Below are positions 16,189-23,751 of a DNA stretch of 64,000 nt, piece after piece. Source of the DNA: Nostoc carneum NIES-2107 (GTDB lineage: Bacteria; Cyanobacteriota; Cyanobacteriia; Cyanobacteriales; Nostocaceae); assembly GCA_002368155.1 (NCBI GenBank), contig AP018180.1:5045007-5109006 (forward strand), given 5' to 3'. The stretch's first letter is position 1; every line of letters starts with the position of its first letter. Made by a program: the position numbers and the translations under genes. The notes under the pieces were generated by a model, which worked only from the letters and a program-made list of their open reading frames with translations, had not been told where the DNA came from and did not search any database.

Positions 16189-17547
16189 TTAAAGTAAGGG
16201 TAGCAATACTTGAAATTCTGTACCCTGTCCAAGATGGGAATGGAAATTTAATTTACCTCCATGTTTAGCAGTAATAATGCGATAACTCACAGCTAAACTA
16301 GTAGCTTTATCAGCGCGTTTTTCTACTGAAAAAGAATCAATAATTTGTTGTTGCAATGTAGGCGACATTCCCGGGCCATTGTCAGCAATAGAAATTGAAA
16401 CCCAGCGAGAATCTGGAGAGCCTGGTTTAGTGGCTTCTTGTGTAATAATTTTGGTAGTAATTTCAATCTGGGGTTTGTCATTACTTTTTGTTGTTTCTGG
16501 ATGAAACTCCTGCCTTACTGTTTCATTGAGCAAGGTATCTATAGATTCGGTAAAAATATTCATAAATACTTGGCTTAATTGCCCCATAAAACAATATACT
16601 GGCGGCAAATGTCCATAGTTTTTGACTATTTGAATTTCGCCATGAATTCGGCTATTAATTAATAAAACAATACTATCTAAACAGGCGTGCAAATCTCCCG
16701 GCTTCGGATAAACTTCATCAATATGGCAAAAGTTTTGTAAACTAGTAACTAGTTTTTTTAATCTTTCAGCCCCGGTGCGAATACTCGCCAGTGATTTAGA
16801 TAAATCTTCTTCTAAAAAATCAAATTCAATTTCTTCCTTCAGATGATTAATATAATTGGGAGTAGGTGATAATTCTTGGTCGTAAGCGGCTATGAGTTTG
16901 AGCAAATCTTGACTATAGCTAGAAACATAAGTTAAGTTACCCCAAATAAAACTGACAGGGTCTAAAATTTCGTGGGCTACGCCATCAACTAAACGCCCCA
17001 AACTTGCCATTTTATCAATTTGAATCATTTGAGTTTGGCTGCGTTCATAACGTACTTGAGTTTCGATTCCGCGAATTTGCCAAGCCGCCAGATTTAATTC
17101 ATGTACATCCAATAATTTATAAGTATCGGGTGCCGTTTGTACCACCAATGGTTCTGCCAAAAGTTCAGACGATCGCCTTAAGGTAAGTTGCATCGCTGTC
17201 AAAATTGGTGTGGTATCGGGCAATTGTAAAATCGTGGTACGGGCATAGCTATAGAGAATACTTAAGGGTTGTTGCAAAAACAATTCTTGTGCTTGGGGAT
17301 GAATCCAAAATTCTAGGAGTCGCCGCCGCGAAATCATCCCGATGAACTTTCCATCATCTAGTAAGATAGCTCCTGGTAGCAAAGGATATTTTTCAAAAAA
17401 CTGGGCAACTTCCACAGACATACAGCTAATATCCACTTGGAAGTCGTACATTGACAGATCCTTGAGGGTAGAATCCAAATCGAGATCGCGATCGCTACCT
17501 TGAGATAGAAATGGTGCTGATATTTGGGTACTGAAATTTTGTGGCAC
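16189..17547 (-). CDS. Histidine kinase-like protein with CBS-type N-terminus and degenerate ATP site
   Basis: 452 aa, GTG start at 17547. Residues ~30-155 look like a CBS-domain pair (VEVAQFFEKYPLLPGAILLDDGKFIGMISRRRLL). A dimerisation helix carries H-box His192 in GVAHEILDP. The ATPase domain keeps the G1 box (ADNGPG, 389-393), but the N-box reads QVFMNIFTESID, with Glu334 where Asn normally coordinates Mg-ATP. The G2 box reads KATSLAVS (414-421) instead of KGTGLGLS. The related kinase at 23.7-27.1 kb has all these residues. I infer weak or no ATP binding, perhaps a sensor partner or phosphatase. No response regulator adjoins it. Confidence 0.82.
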   Translation of the reverse strand: MPQNFSTQISAPFLSQGSDRDLDLDSTLKDLSMYDFQVDISCMSVEVAQFFEKYPLLPGAILLDDGKFIGMISRRRLLEFWIHPQAQELFLQQPLSILYSYARTTILQLPDTTPILTAMQLTLRRSSELLAEPLVVQTAPDTYKLLDVHELNLAAWQIRGIETQVRYERSQTQMIQIDKMASLGRLVDGVAHEILDPVSFIWGNLTYVSSYSQDLLKLIAAYDQELSPTPNYINHLKEEIEFDFLEEDLSKSLASIRTGAERLKKLVTSLQNFCHIDEVYPKPGDLHACLDSIVLLINSRIHGEIQIVKNYGHLPPVYCFMGQLSQVFMNIFTESIDTLLNETVRQEFHPETTKSNDKPQIEITTKIITQEATKPGSPDSRWVSISIADNGPGMSPTLQQQIIDSFSVEKRADKATSLAVSYRIITAKHGGKLNFHSHLGQGTEFQVLLPLL

Positions 17548-18134
17548 TTGACACTCTGATTGGTATAAAAACTGGCAATGAATAAACTAATATTTTAGCC
17601 TCTACCCATCTTTACTCAATACCCTGGCTTTAGCTATGATTTACAACTTCATCACTCAGTAATCTTCGCTGAGTACTATGCAACTTCAGATATTCCCGGT
17701 TACCTGACAGTCAAAAGTGTTGCCTGAACTTAACAAACCCCTAAAGCAATTGCTATTAATAGCGATCCCCAATTGTTTAAATACTGTAAACTCTTGATAA
17801 AAATCTGCACAAGACAACACACCAACTTGCTAAATTGCAGTAACTATAAACATAGCCAATTAAATGTAGTACATTAAGTGATTACTCGAGAATATTGGAA
17901 CCATCGATCGGGTTTGATATTCTTACATAGTAGTCAGATCCGTAAATACACTCAAGTAAACATAAGTATCTTCAAAGTAACAGTTGCTTTCTAACGCTGA
18001 AGCGTTAATATAAATCCCATATCAACTTTTGACTGAAATGAGTTTAAATTGTCCCGATCTGCTTTTGATCCCCATTCCGATAGAATGACTAGGCATAACC
18101 TAAAAACTCCAAACCGCTTTTGACTGCGAGGCCC
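17548..18134. other. 587-bp gap between divergent genes
   Basis: It should hold the promoters of the kinase (minus) and the permease operon (plus). A small palindrome TAACGCTGAAGCGTTA (17993-18008) is the only structure noticed. A TTTTGACTG stretch just before 18120 offers a misleading TTG start. Confidence 0.5.
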
Positions 18135-19190
18135 ATGAATCAACTGAACAATGGTTTCACTATTTTTCTGAGTCTGCTAGTCGAGGCGATTCCTTTTTTG
18201 CTTCTGGGAGTTTTATTCTCCAGCTTGTTGCTATTTTTTGTAGATGAGCGCAAACTGGTCGAAAAAATGCCCAAAAATCCCATATTGGGAGCTTTATTTG
18301 GTAGTACAATCGGCTTTCTGTTTCCGGTATGTGAGTGCGGTAATGTGCCAGTGGCGCGGCGCTTACTTATGCAGGGAGTTCCTACACCAGTGGCAATCGG
18401 GTTTCTCCTAGCAGCACCGACAATTAACCCGATAGTTATTTGGTCAACTTGGACAGCATTTCGCGACCAGCCAGAAATCGTGGTGTTACGAGTCGTATTT
18501 TCTTTATTGATCGCGACAATTATCGGTATTGTATTCAGCTTTCAAAAAGACTTGAGTCCGATTGTACAACCTGCGATCGCGCGTTACCTCAAGTTTAATC
18601 CTCCCGCACAGCCGGAAGTGAAAAAGCGTGGCAGACGTTCTCCACCACAACAGAACAACACAGGTTCTAGTTTGTTAAAATCTGGAACCTATTTATTAGG
18701 TGGAAAAGCGGGTATGACTACCCGCATTGATAGTAATTTAATGCCAGAAACTACAGCATTATCTAATAGCAATAAACCTCTACCAGATAAACTGCGGTTG
18801 TTATTAGATAACGTTATCCAAGAATTGCGCGAGTTAGGCGCAGTGATGGTGTTAGGGAGTGCGATCGCAGCAGCTATTCAAGTACTAGCACCAAGAGAAA
18901 TTATCCTTGGTCTGGGTGCTGGCCCGATTACTTCAATTGTGGCAATGTTGGTATTAGCAGCAGCTGTGTCAATTTGCTCCACAGTAGATTCTTTCTTTGC
19001 CCTATCTTTCGCCTCTACCTTTACTAGTGGTTCCCTGCTAGCTTTTCTTGTGTTTGGCCCCATGATTGACATCAAAGGTGTGGGGTTGATGTTATCAATC
19101 TTCAAAGCGAAAGCTTTATTTTATTTATTTGCTCTAGCAGGACTATTAACATTTTTGTTCACCTTGTTTTTGAATTTACACGTCATGTAA
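18135..19190 (+). CDS. Permease of the DUF318/ArsP-like family (PF03773)
   Basis: 351 aa from the ATG at 18135, preceded by GAGG; a TTG five codons upstream is less likely. About eight membrane helices in two halves, each with an amphipathic conserved loop: FPVCECGNVPVARRL near 64-78 with Cys66 and Cys68, and SICSTVDSFFAL in the second half. A central hydrophilic linker (~150-215) separates them. Related permeases export organoarsenicals or serve in undefined metal or thiol handling; the CxC may bind the cargo. The next gene encodes its usual TIGR03943 partner, so the two probably form one membrane complex. Substrate unknown. Confidence 0.85.
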   Translation: MNQLNNGFTIFLSLLVEAIPFLLLGVLFSSLLLFFVDERKLVEKMPKNPILGALFGSTIGFLFPVCECGNVPVARRLLMQGVPTPVAIGFLLAAPTINPIVIWSTWTAFRDQPEIVVLRVVFSLLIATIIGIVFSFQKDLSPIVQPAIARYLKFNPPAQPEVKKRGRRSPPQQNNTGSSLLKSGTYLLGGKAGMTTRIDSNLMPETTALSNSNKPLPDKLRLLLDNVIQELRELGAVMVLGSAIAAAIQVLAPREIILGLGAGPITSIVAMLVLAAAVSICSTVDSFFALSFASTFTSGSLLAFLVFGPMIDIKGVGLMLSIFKAKALFYLFALAGLLTFLFTLFLNLHVM

Positions 19191-19195
19191 ATAAA

Positions 19196-19285
19196 TAAGT
19201 CAAGAGTCCAATGTCAAAAGTCCAATGTCAAAAATTTCATCACTTAGACTCTTGACTATTGCCCCTTGAACCTTGACCATTTCTC
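19196..19285. repeat. Short tandem repeat inside the permease operon
   Basis: Degenerate GTCAAGAGTCCAAT / GTCAAAA and CTTGAC units between two co-directional genes. Confidence 0.6.
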
Positions 19286-20062
19286 ATGAACTCCAACCCA
19301 AATTCTACAGTTAAACTCCGAAATTTATTAATGCCTTGGCTGGATGTTTTAGCAATTACAGCTTGGGGAATTTTAATTCTCAAATACTGGGCTACAGGCA
19401 AACTTAACTTATTGATTCACCCCGATTACTTCTGGTTAGCAATTGCGGGTGGTATCGCTTTACAAATTGTCGGGTTCTTAAAAGCTGGGCAACTGTTGCG
19501 GCGACGACGACGAGATAATGTTGCCAATCCCATGCACTTAAATATATTTCCTCCTGGATGGGGAAGTGCTTTGCTGTTGACAGCAGCCATTTTGGGTTTC
19601 ATCATTACACCACAAGTCTTTGCTAGTGACAAAGCCCTACAGCGAGGTATCACCGTTGATTCCTTGGGAACTACCCGTGTCAAACCCCAAGCATTTCGTG
19701 CTACTGTTCGCCCAGAAGAGCGATCGCTTGTAGACTGGGTTCGCACACTCAATGTTTATCCAGAACCAGATGCATATACTGGTCAAAAAGCCAAGGTGCA
19801 AGGATTTGTCATTCACCCACCAGATTTAGGGAAAGAATATATTTTCTTAGCCAGATTTATCCTGACCTGCTGCGCTGCTGATGCCTACCCAGCAGGTTTA
19901 CCAGTGAAATTGACAGACCCTAACAATCAGTACCCAGCTGATACCTGGTTAGAAGTAGAAGGGCAAATGATCACAGAAACCCTCTCTGGTAAACGCCAAC
20001 TAACCATCGCTGCTAGTTCTGTGAAAACGATTCCGCAACCCAAAAATCCTTATGTTTATTGA
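19286..20062 (+). CDS. TIGR03943 family membrane protein, permease partner
   Basis: 258 aa. Hydrophobic segments at ~15-35, 45-65 and 90-112 are followed by a soluble C-terminal half (~125-258) with a beta-rich fold and the conserved ILTCCAADAYPAG segment, whose adjacent Cys pair may bind metal. Proteins of this family (YcgQ-like) are regularly encoded next to PF03773 permeases such as the one just upstream. The 95-bp spacer is filled by AAAGTCCAATGTC-type tandem repeats but no terminator is evident, so co-transcription is likely. Start ATG at 19286. Role within the complex unknown. Confidence 0.82.
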   Translation: MNSNPNSTVKLRNLLMPWLDVLAITAWGILILKYWATGKLNLLIHPDYFWLAIAGGIALQIVGFLKAGQLLRRRRRDNVANPMHLNIFPPGWGSALLLTAAILGFIITPQVFASDKALQRGITVDSLGTTRVKPQAFRATVRPEERSLVDWVRTLNVYPEPDAYTGQKAKVQGFVIHPPDLGKEYIFLARFILTCCAADAYPAGLPVKLTDPNNQYPADTWLEVEGQMITETLSGKRQLTIAASSVKTIPQPKNPYVY

Positions 20063-20084
20063 CATTTGACCCTTGACTTTAAAC

Positions 20085-21578
20085 ATGACTACATCCAAAG
20101 CATTCATTCAACCACTGGATCGCGTTGCGATCGCACTGATGCTGCTAATCAGTTTGCTAATTGGGTTAATCATCTGGCAAGGTGATGCCGTCAAGCCGAA
20201 AGTGCGAACTTTTACCTGGCAGAATCAGCAAATTGGGTCTGAAGATGTTTCCTTCACCCTCACCTTTAGCCGCCCAATGGATACCAAAAGTGTAGAGGAT
20301 AACTTAAAAATTGAGCCGCCGCTGGCTGGGAAAATAAGTTGGGCAGGGCGGCGGATGGTTTATACACTTTTGACACCAGCACCCTATGGCACGAATTATA
20401 AAGTCCAATTACAAGGAGCAAAAGATAAATTTGCTTCCCAAGAAAGTAGTAACAGGCTAGTGCAGCCGTTTACAGGTGCATTTCGTACCCGCGATCGCGC
20501 CATTATTTATATAGGAGTTAATCCTGAAGAAAAGGGGCGGTTAATTCTCTACAACTTAACCCAAGAGCAAAAAAAGGTACTCACCCCCAAAGATTTAGTC
20601 GTCATGGATTTTGAGCCATTTCCCAATGGGGAGAAAATTCTATTTTCGGCTCGTACTACCAATGACCAAGATTTACTTTCGGCTCAACTTTACACAGTTA
20701 CGACAGGAATTGCTAGCCAAGCTAATCAAGAAGCACAACCAGCAGCTAGAGTTGACTTAGTTTTGGATAATAAAACCTATCAAAACCTCAAATTTGACTT
20801 ATCACCAGATGGAGAAACGATTGTTATCCAGCGCGGAAACAAATCTAATCCTGGTGACTTTGGGCTGTGGGTAATGCCCACAAGTACTGAATCTTCTGAG
20901 AAGCCCACTGCTAAACCCTTAAAAAGCCAGCCTGGGGGAGATTTTATGATTACCCCTGATAGTAAGGCTGTAGCAGTTGCCCAAGGAGCAGGAGCAGCAA
21001 TTTTACCTATAGAAGGGGATGCGACTAAACCTTTAGATTTTCTGCCGCAGTTTGGGTTAGTTCAGGCTTTCTCGAAAGATGGCTCGCAAGCAGCGATGGT
21101 CAAATTCAATACAGATTACACCAGAGATTTATTTTTGGTAACTAACCAAGGTACTCAAAAACCTTTGTTAAAAACCACTGGTTCAATCCTCAATTGCCAA
21201 TTTGATCCATCTTCCCCAACCCTTTACTGCTTGCTCACACAGTTAGTTTCCAAAGAACAATACATAGAACAACCTTATGTAGTGGCAATTGATCTAAAAA
21301 CTGCACAACAAAAACCCTTATTAGTTTTGCCCATCGCCCAGCGAAATGTGCACATGAATTTATCGCCTGATGGTTTAGGCTTATTATTTGACCAAGTAGT
21401 AGCCCAGGAAGTTAATGCACCATTATCAGGCAATAATTTAAAAACCGATGATGGCGAAGCGATCGCAACTAGCGATTTGTGGTTAATGCCGTTATTACCA
21501 ATCGCTGACACTACTACTGCTGATATCAAGCCCGAAAAGCTTCCCCTTAATGGATTCGATCCCTATTGGCTACCTTAA
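20085..21578 (+). CDS. Membrane-anchored Ig-like plus beta-propeller protein
   Basis: 497 aa from the ATG at 20085; a TTG four codons earlier lies in a repeat. One membrane helix (~13-33) is followed by a bacterial Ig-like (Big_5-like) domain, with SFTLTFSRPMDTKSVEDNLK near 60-80, and then WD40/TolB-like propeller repeats (~140-490) marked by LSPDGE, ITPDSKAV, FSKDGSQA and LSPDGLG. It starts 22 bp after the TIGR03943 gene, so it is the third gene of that operon and may be an extracytoplasmic partner of the permease complex. No enzymatic motif is seen. Confidence 0.75.
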   Translation: MTTSKAFIQPLDRVAIALMLLISLLIGLIIWQGDAVKPKVRTFTWQNQQIGSEDVSFTLTFSRPMDTKSVEDNLKIEPPLAGKISWAGRRMVYTLLTPAPYGTNYKVQLQGAKDKFASQESSNRLVQPFTGAFRTRDRAIIYIGVNPEEKGRLILYNLTQEQKKVLTPKDLVVMDFEPFPNGEKILFSARTTNDQDLLSAQLYTVTTGIASQANQEAQPAARVDLVLDNKTYQNLKFDLSPDGETIVIQRGNKSNPGDFGLWVMPTSTESSEKPTAKPLKSQPGGDFMITPDSKAVAVAQGAGAAILPIEGDATKPLDFLPQFGLVQAFSKDGSQAAMVKFNTDYTRDLFLVTNQGTQKPLLKTTGSILNCQFDPSSPTLYCLLTQLVSKEQYIEQPYVVAIDLKTAQQKPLLVLPIAQRNVHMNLSPDGLGLLFDQVVAQEVNAPLSGNNLKTDDGEAIATSDLWLMPLLPIADTTTADIKPEKLPLNGFDPYWLP

Positions 21579-21739
21579 ATGCTCTAGAGGTTAGGCTTTG
21601 TGTAAACTACAGGAAACTCTACACATTAATATGTGTGGTTATGTAACCAAGTAAGAAAGTATGTGGTTATCACATCTTAGTTCCTAGCGAGGTTGTGTTA
21701 CATTAGCATTACTTGCACTTGCAAAGTATTGAAAAACAG

Positions 21740-21752
21740 AGAGGAAACCATT
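21740..21752 (+). promoter_or_regulatory. Ribosome-binding site and ATT start of the IF-3 paralogue
   Basis: AGAGG (21740-21744), spacer AAACC, then ATT (21750-21752). This is the only Shine-Dalgarno placed to serve this frame. The ATT codon would make translation sensitive to IF-3 level. Confidence 0.65.
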
Positions 21753-22241
21753 ATCGCAGTCCAAAAGCAACTAATTAACTCACAAATCAAGGCACCTCAA
21801 GTCTTCTTGATTGACCATGAAAATAACAATCGCGGTCTAGTAGATACATCTGAAGCTCTACAACTAGCGCAGAGTGTAGAGCTTGACCTAGTTTTAGTTT
21901 CCGAGGGCAAAGACGCTCCAGTTGCCAAGATACTTAACTATGGCAAGCTTCAGTATCAAAAGAAAAAGCGTCAAGGACAGAGTGCTAGACCAACAGTCAA
22001 GGAAGTTAGACTTCGCCCCAATGTTGGTGTCGCTGATTACAACTTACGCATTCAGCAAGCACTAGCATGGTTGAGTAAAGGCGATTCAGTGAAGTTTGCC
22101 ATTCGTTTACGAGGCCGAGAAAATCAATATCGTGACAAAGCTGGAGAACTATTAGAACGCATTGTCAGCGATTTAAGTGAAGTAGGTAAAGTTCAATCAC
22201 TCGATAAACGTTCGTTGATTGCTCAAGTTATTCCTGCGTAG
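21750..22241 (+). CDS. infC: Translation initiation factor IF-3-like protein (diverged paralogue), ATT start
   Basis: 163 aa if translation begins at ATT 21750. The Shine-Dalgarno AGAGG ends five bases before it, and no ATG or GTG fits the family N-terminus QKQLINSQIKAPQVFLID. Rare AUU starts are well known for infC and underlie its self-regulation. Both IF-3 domains are present: IF3_N (~5-75, VELDLVLVSEGKDAPVAKIL and YGK) and IF3_C (~80-163, VKEVRLRPNVGVADYNLRI, VKFAIRLRGREN). Charge and several conserved residues differ from the main cyanobacterial IF-3, so I take it as a second copy. It binds the 30S subunit and checks initiator-tRNA pairing, or modulates that step. Confidence 0.8.
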   Translation: MIAVQKQLINSQIKAPQVFLIDHENNNRGLVDTSEALQLAQSVELDLVLVSEGKDAPVAKILNYGKLQYQKKKRQGQSARPTVKEVRLRPNVGVADYNLRIQQALAWLSKGDSVKFAIRLRGRENQYRDKAGELLERIVSDLSEVGKVQSLDKRSLIAQVIPA

Positions 22242-22445
22242 ACTACGCGCAGCGTTTGTCCAATTCTTTGATTAACTGATAAATAATTTCTCGCTTGCCG
22301 TTCTTGCCAGTCAGGGACGGTTTTAAATTGTTTTTTACCAATCTACCTGGCAGTTTTACAATCAAAGCTGCTTAGTAAAAATGTACTAATGCACTCAAAA
22401 TATTTTTAGAGTGATACTATAGACACTCACAAGCTGAATCTGAAC

Positions 22446-23597
22446 ATGAAATTAGTTTGCGCCCAAAGCGACCTTAGTACAAATCTTTCACTTGTCAGCC
22501 GTGCTGTACCCTCACGTCCGACACATCCCATACTTGCTAACGTTCTGCTACAAGCAGATGCACAAACTAACCAAGTAAGCCTTACCGCCTTCGATCTCAG
22601 CTTGGGTATCCGCACTAGCTTTAATGCTGAGGTATGGGAAGGAGGAGCGATCGCACTTCCTGCCAAAATACTTGTAGACATCACCTCCCGTCTCCCAGAG
22701 GGAGAAATTACTCTAGATGATGAGTCTGTAACCTCTGGCGGAGAAGGTATAATTATGACGCTCACACCCAAGAGTGGACATTACCAAGTACGGGCAATGG
22801 GGGCGGAAGAGTTTCCTGAATTACCGATTATTGAAGATACTGAACCACTGCAATTAACTGCTGCGGCATTAATTGAGGGCTTAAAAGGTTCATTATTTGC
22901 TACTAGTGGTGATGAAACTAAGCAGGTACTCACTGGAGTTCATCTGACAGTTAAACAAGATACCTTAGAATTTGCTGCTACTGATGGACATCGGTTAGCT
23001 GTAGTAGAAACTACTAATGAACGTCCAATTGAAGGTAGTAGCCAGCTAGAAGTCACAGTACCAGCTAGAGCCTTACGCGAACTTCAGCGGATGTTACCTC
23101 ATAGTTCCTCTGATGATGAGCCTGTAGCTTTATATTTGGATCAAGGTCAGGTGGTGTTTGCTTGGAAAAATCAACGCCTAACTAGCCGCACATTAGAAGG
23201 TCAATACCCAGCTTATAGGCAACTGATACCGCGTCAATTTGAGCGACAGGTAACTATTGATCGTAGGCAATTCTTAAGTACATTAGAACGAATTGCCGTA
23301 CTAGCCGATCAAAAGAATAATATTGTGAAAGTTAGCATTGATAGCTCTCAGCAAGAAATTACTTTATCTTGTGAAGCTCAAGATGTAGGTAGCGGTAGAG
23401 AATCAATGCCAGCACAGATATCCGGCGAAAATATAGATATTGCTTTTAATATCAAATACCTCATGGAAGGATTGAAAGAATTGCCTGCTTCCGAAGTGCA
23501 AATGCATCTCAATCAGAGCTTGACCCCAGTGATTTTTACACCGCTAGGTGGTTTGAAAATGACCTATTTAGCTATGCCTGTGCAGTTGAGAAATTAA
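22446..23597 (+). CDS. dnaN: DNA polymerase III beta subunit (sliding clamp)
   Basis: A 383-aa sliding clamp, normal length, forming a dimeric ring that tethers polymerase III and repair polymerases to DNA. Three clamp folds are present. The N-terminus MKLVCAQSDLSTNLSLVSRA, the segment FAATDGHRLAVVE in the middle and YLMEGLKELP and PVIFTP near the end are diagnostic. The C-terminus ends YLAMPVQLRN, close to the usual MPxRL tail. The ATG at 22446 is the family start. dnaA, recF and gyrB are not next to it, as is usual in cyanobacteria. No DnaA-box cluster is visible upstream. Confidence 0.97.
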   Translation: MKLVCAQSDLSTNLSLVSRAVPSRPTHPILANVLLQADAQTNQVSLTAFDLSLGIRTSFNAEVWEGGAIALPAKILVDITSRLPEGEITLDDESVTSGGEGIIMTLTPKSGHYQVRAMGAEEFPELPIIEDTEPLQLTAAALIEGLKGSLFATSGDETKQVLTGVHLTVKQDTLEFAATDGHRLAVVETTNERPIEGSSQLEVTVPARALRELQRMLPHSSSDDEPVALYLDQGQVVFAWKNQRLTSRTLEGQYPAYRQLIPRQFERQVTIDRRQFLSTLERIAVLADQKNNIVKVSIDSSQQEITLSCEAQDVGSGRESMPAQISGENIDIAFNIKYLMEGLKELPASEVQMHLNQSLTPVIFTPLGGLKMTYLAMPVQLRN

Positions 23598-23640
23598 CAG
23601 GTATTTTCAAAAAATTCAAGTTCAAATCTAGTAAATTAAA

Positions 23641-23727
23641 TGTAGGGTGTGTTGTCACGCAGTGCAACGCACCAAAGCATTATTAATAATAAAAGGTGCG
23701 TTAGCCTACGGCGTAACACACCCTACA
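23641..23727. repeat. Large inverted repeat between dnaN and the phytochrome gene
   Basis: Arms 23641-23673 and 23695-23727: the outer 13 bp TGTAGGGTGTGTT / AACACACCCTACA and inner 8 bp AACGCACC / GGTGCGTT are perfect, while the middles differ. The same arm occurs alone at 12405-12436. It lies between convergent genes and may also serve as a terminator. Confidence 0.75.
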
Positions 23728-23751
23728 AAAATACTAAAAAAATGCATTTAA

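Noticed and set aside
22242-22445. Possible replication origin next to dnaN
   Set aside because: No cluster of DnaA boxes (TTTTCCACA or TTATCCACA) is visible. GC-skew over the whole chromosome would be needed.
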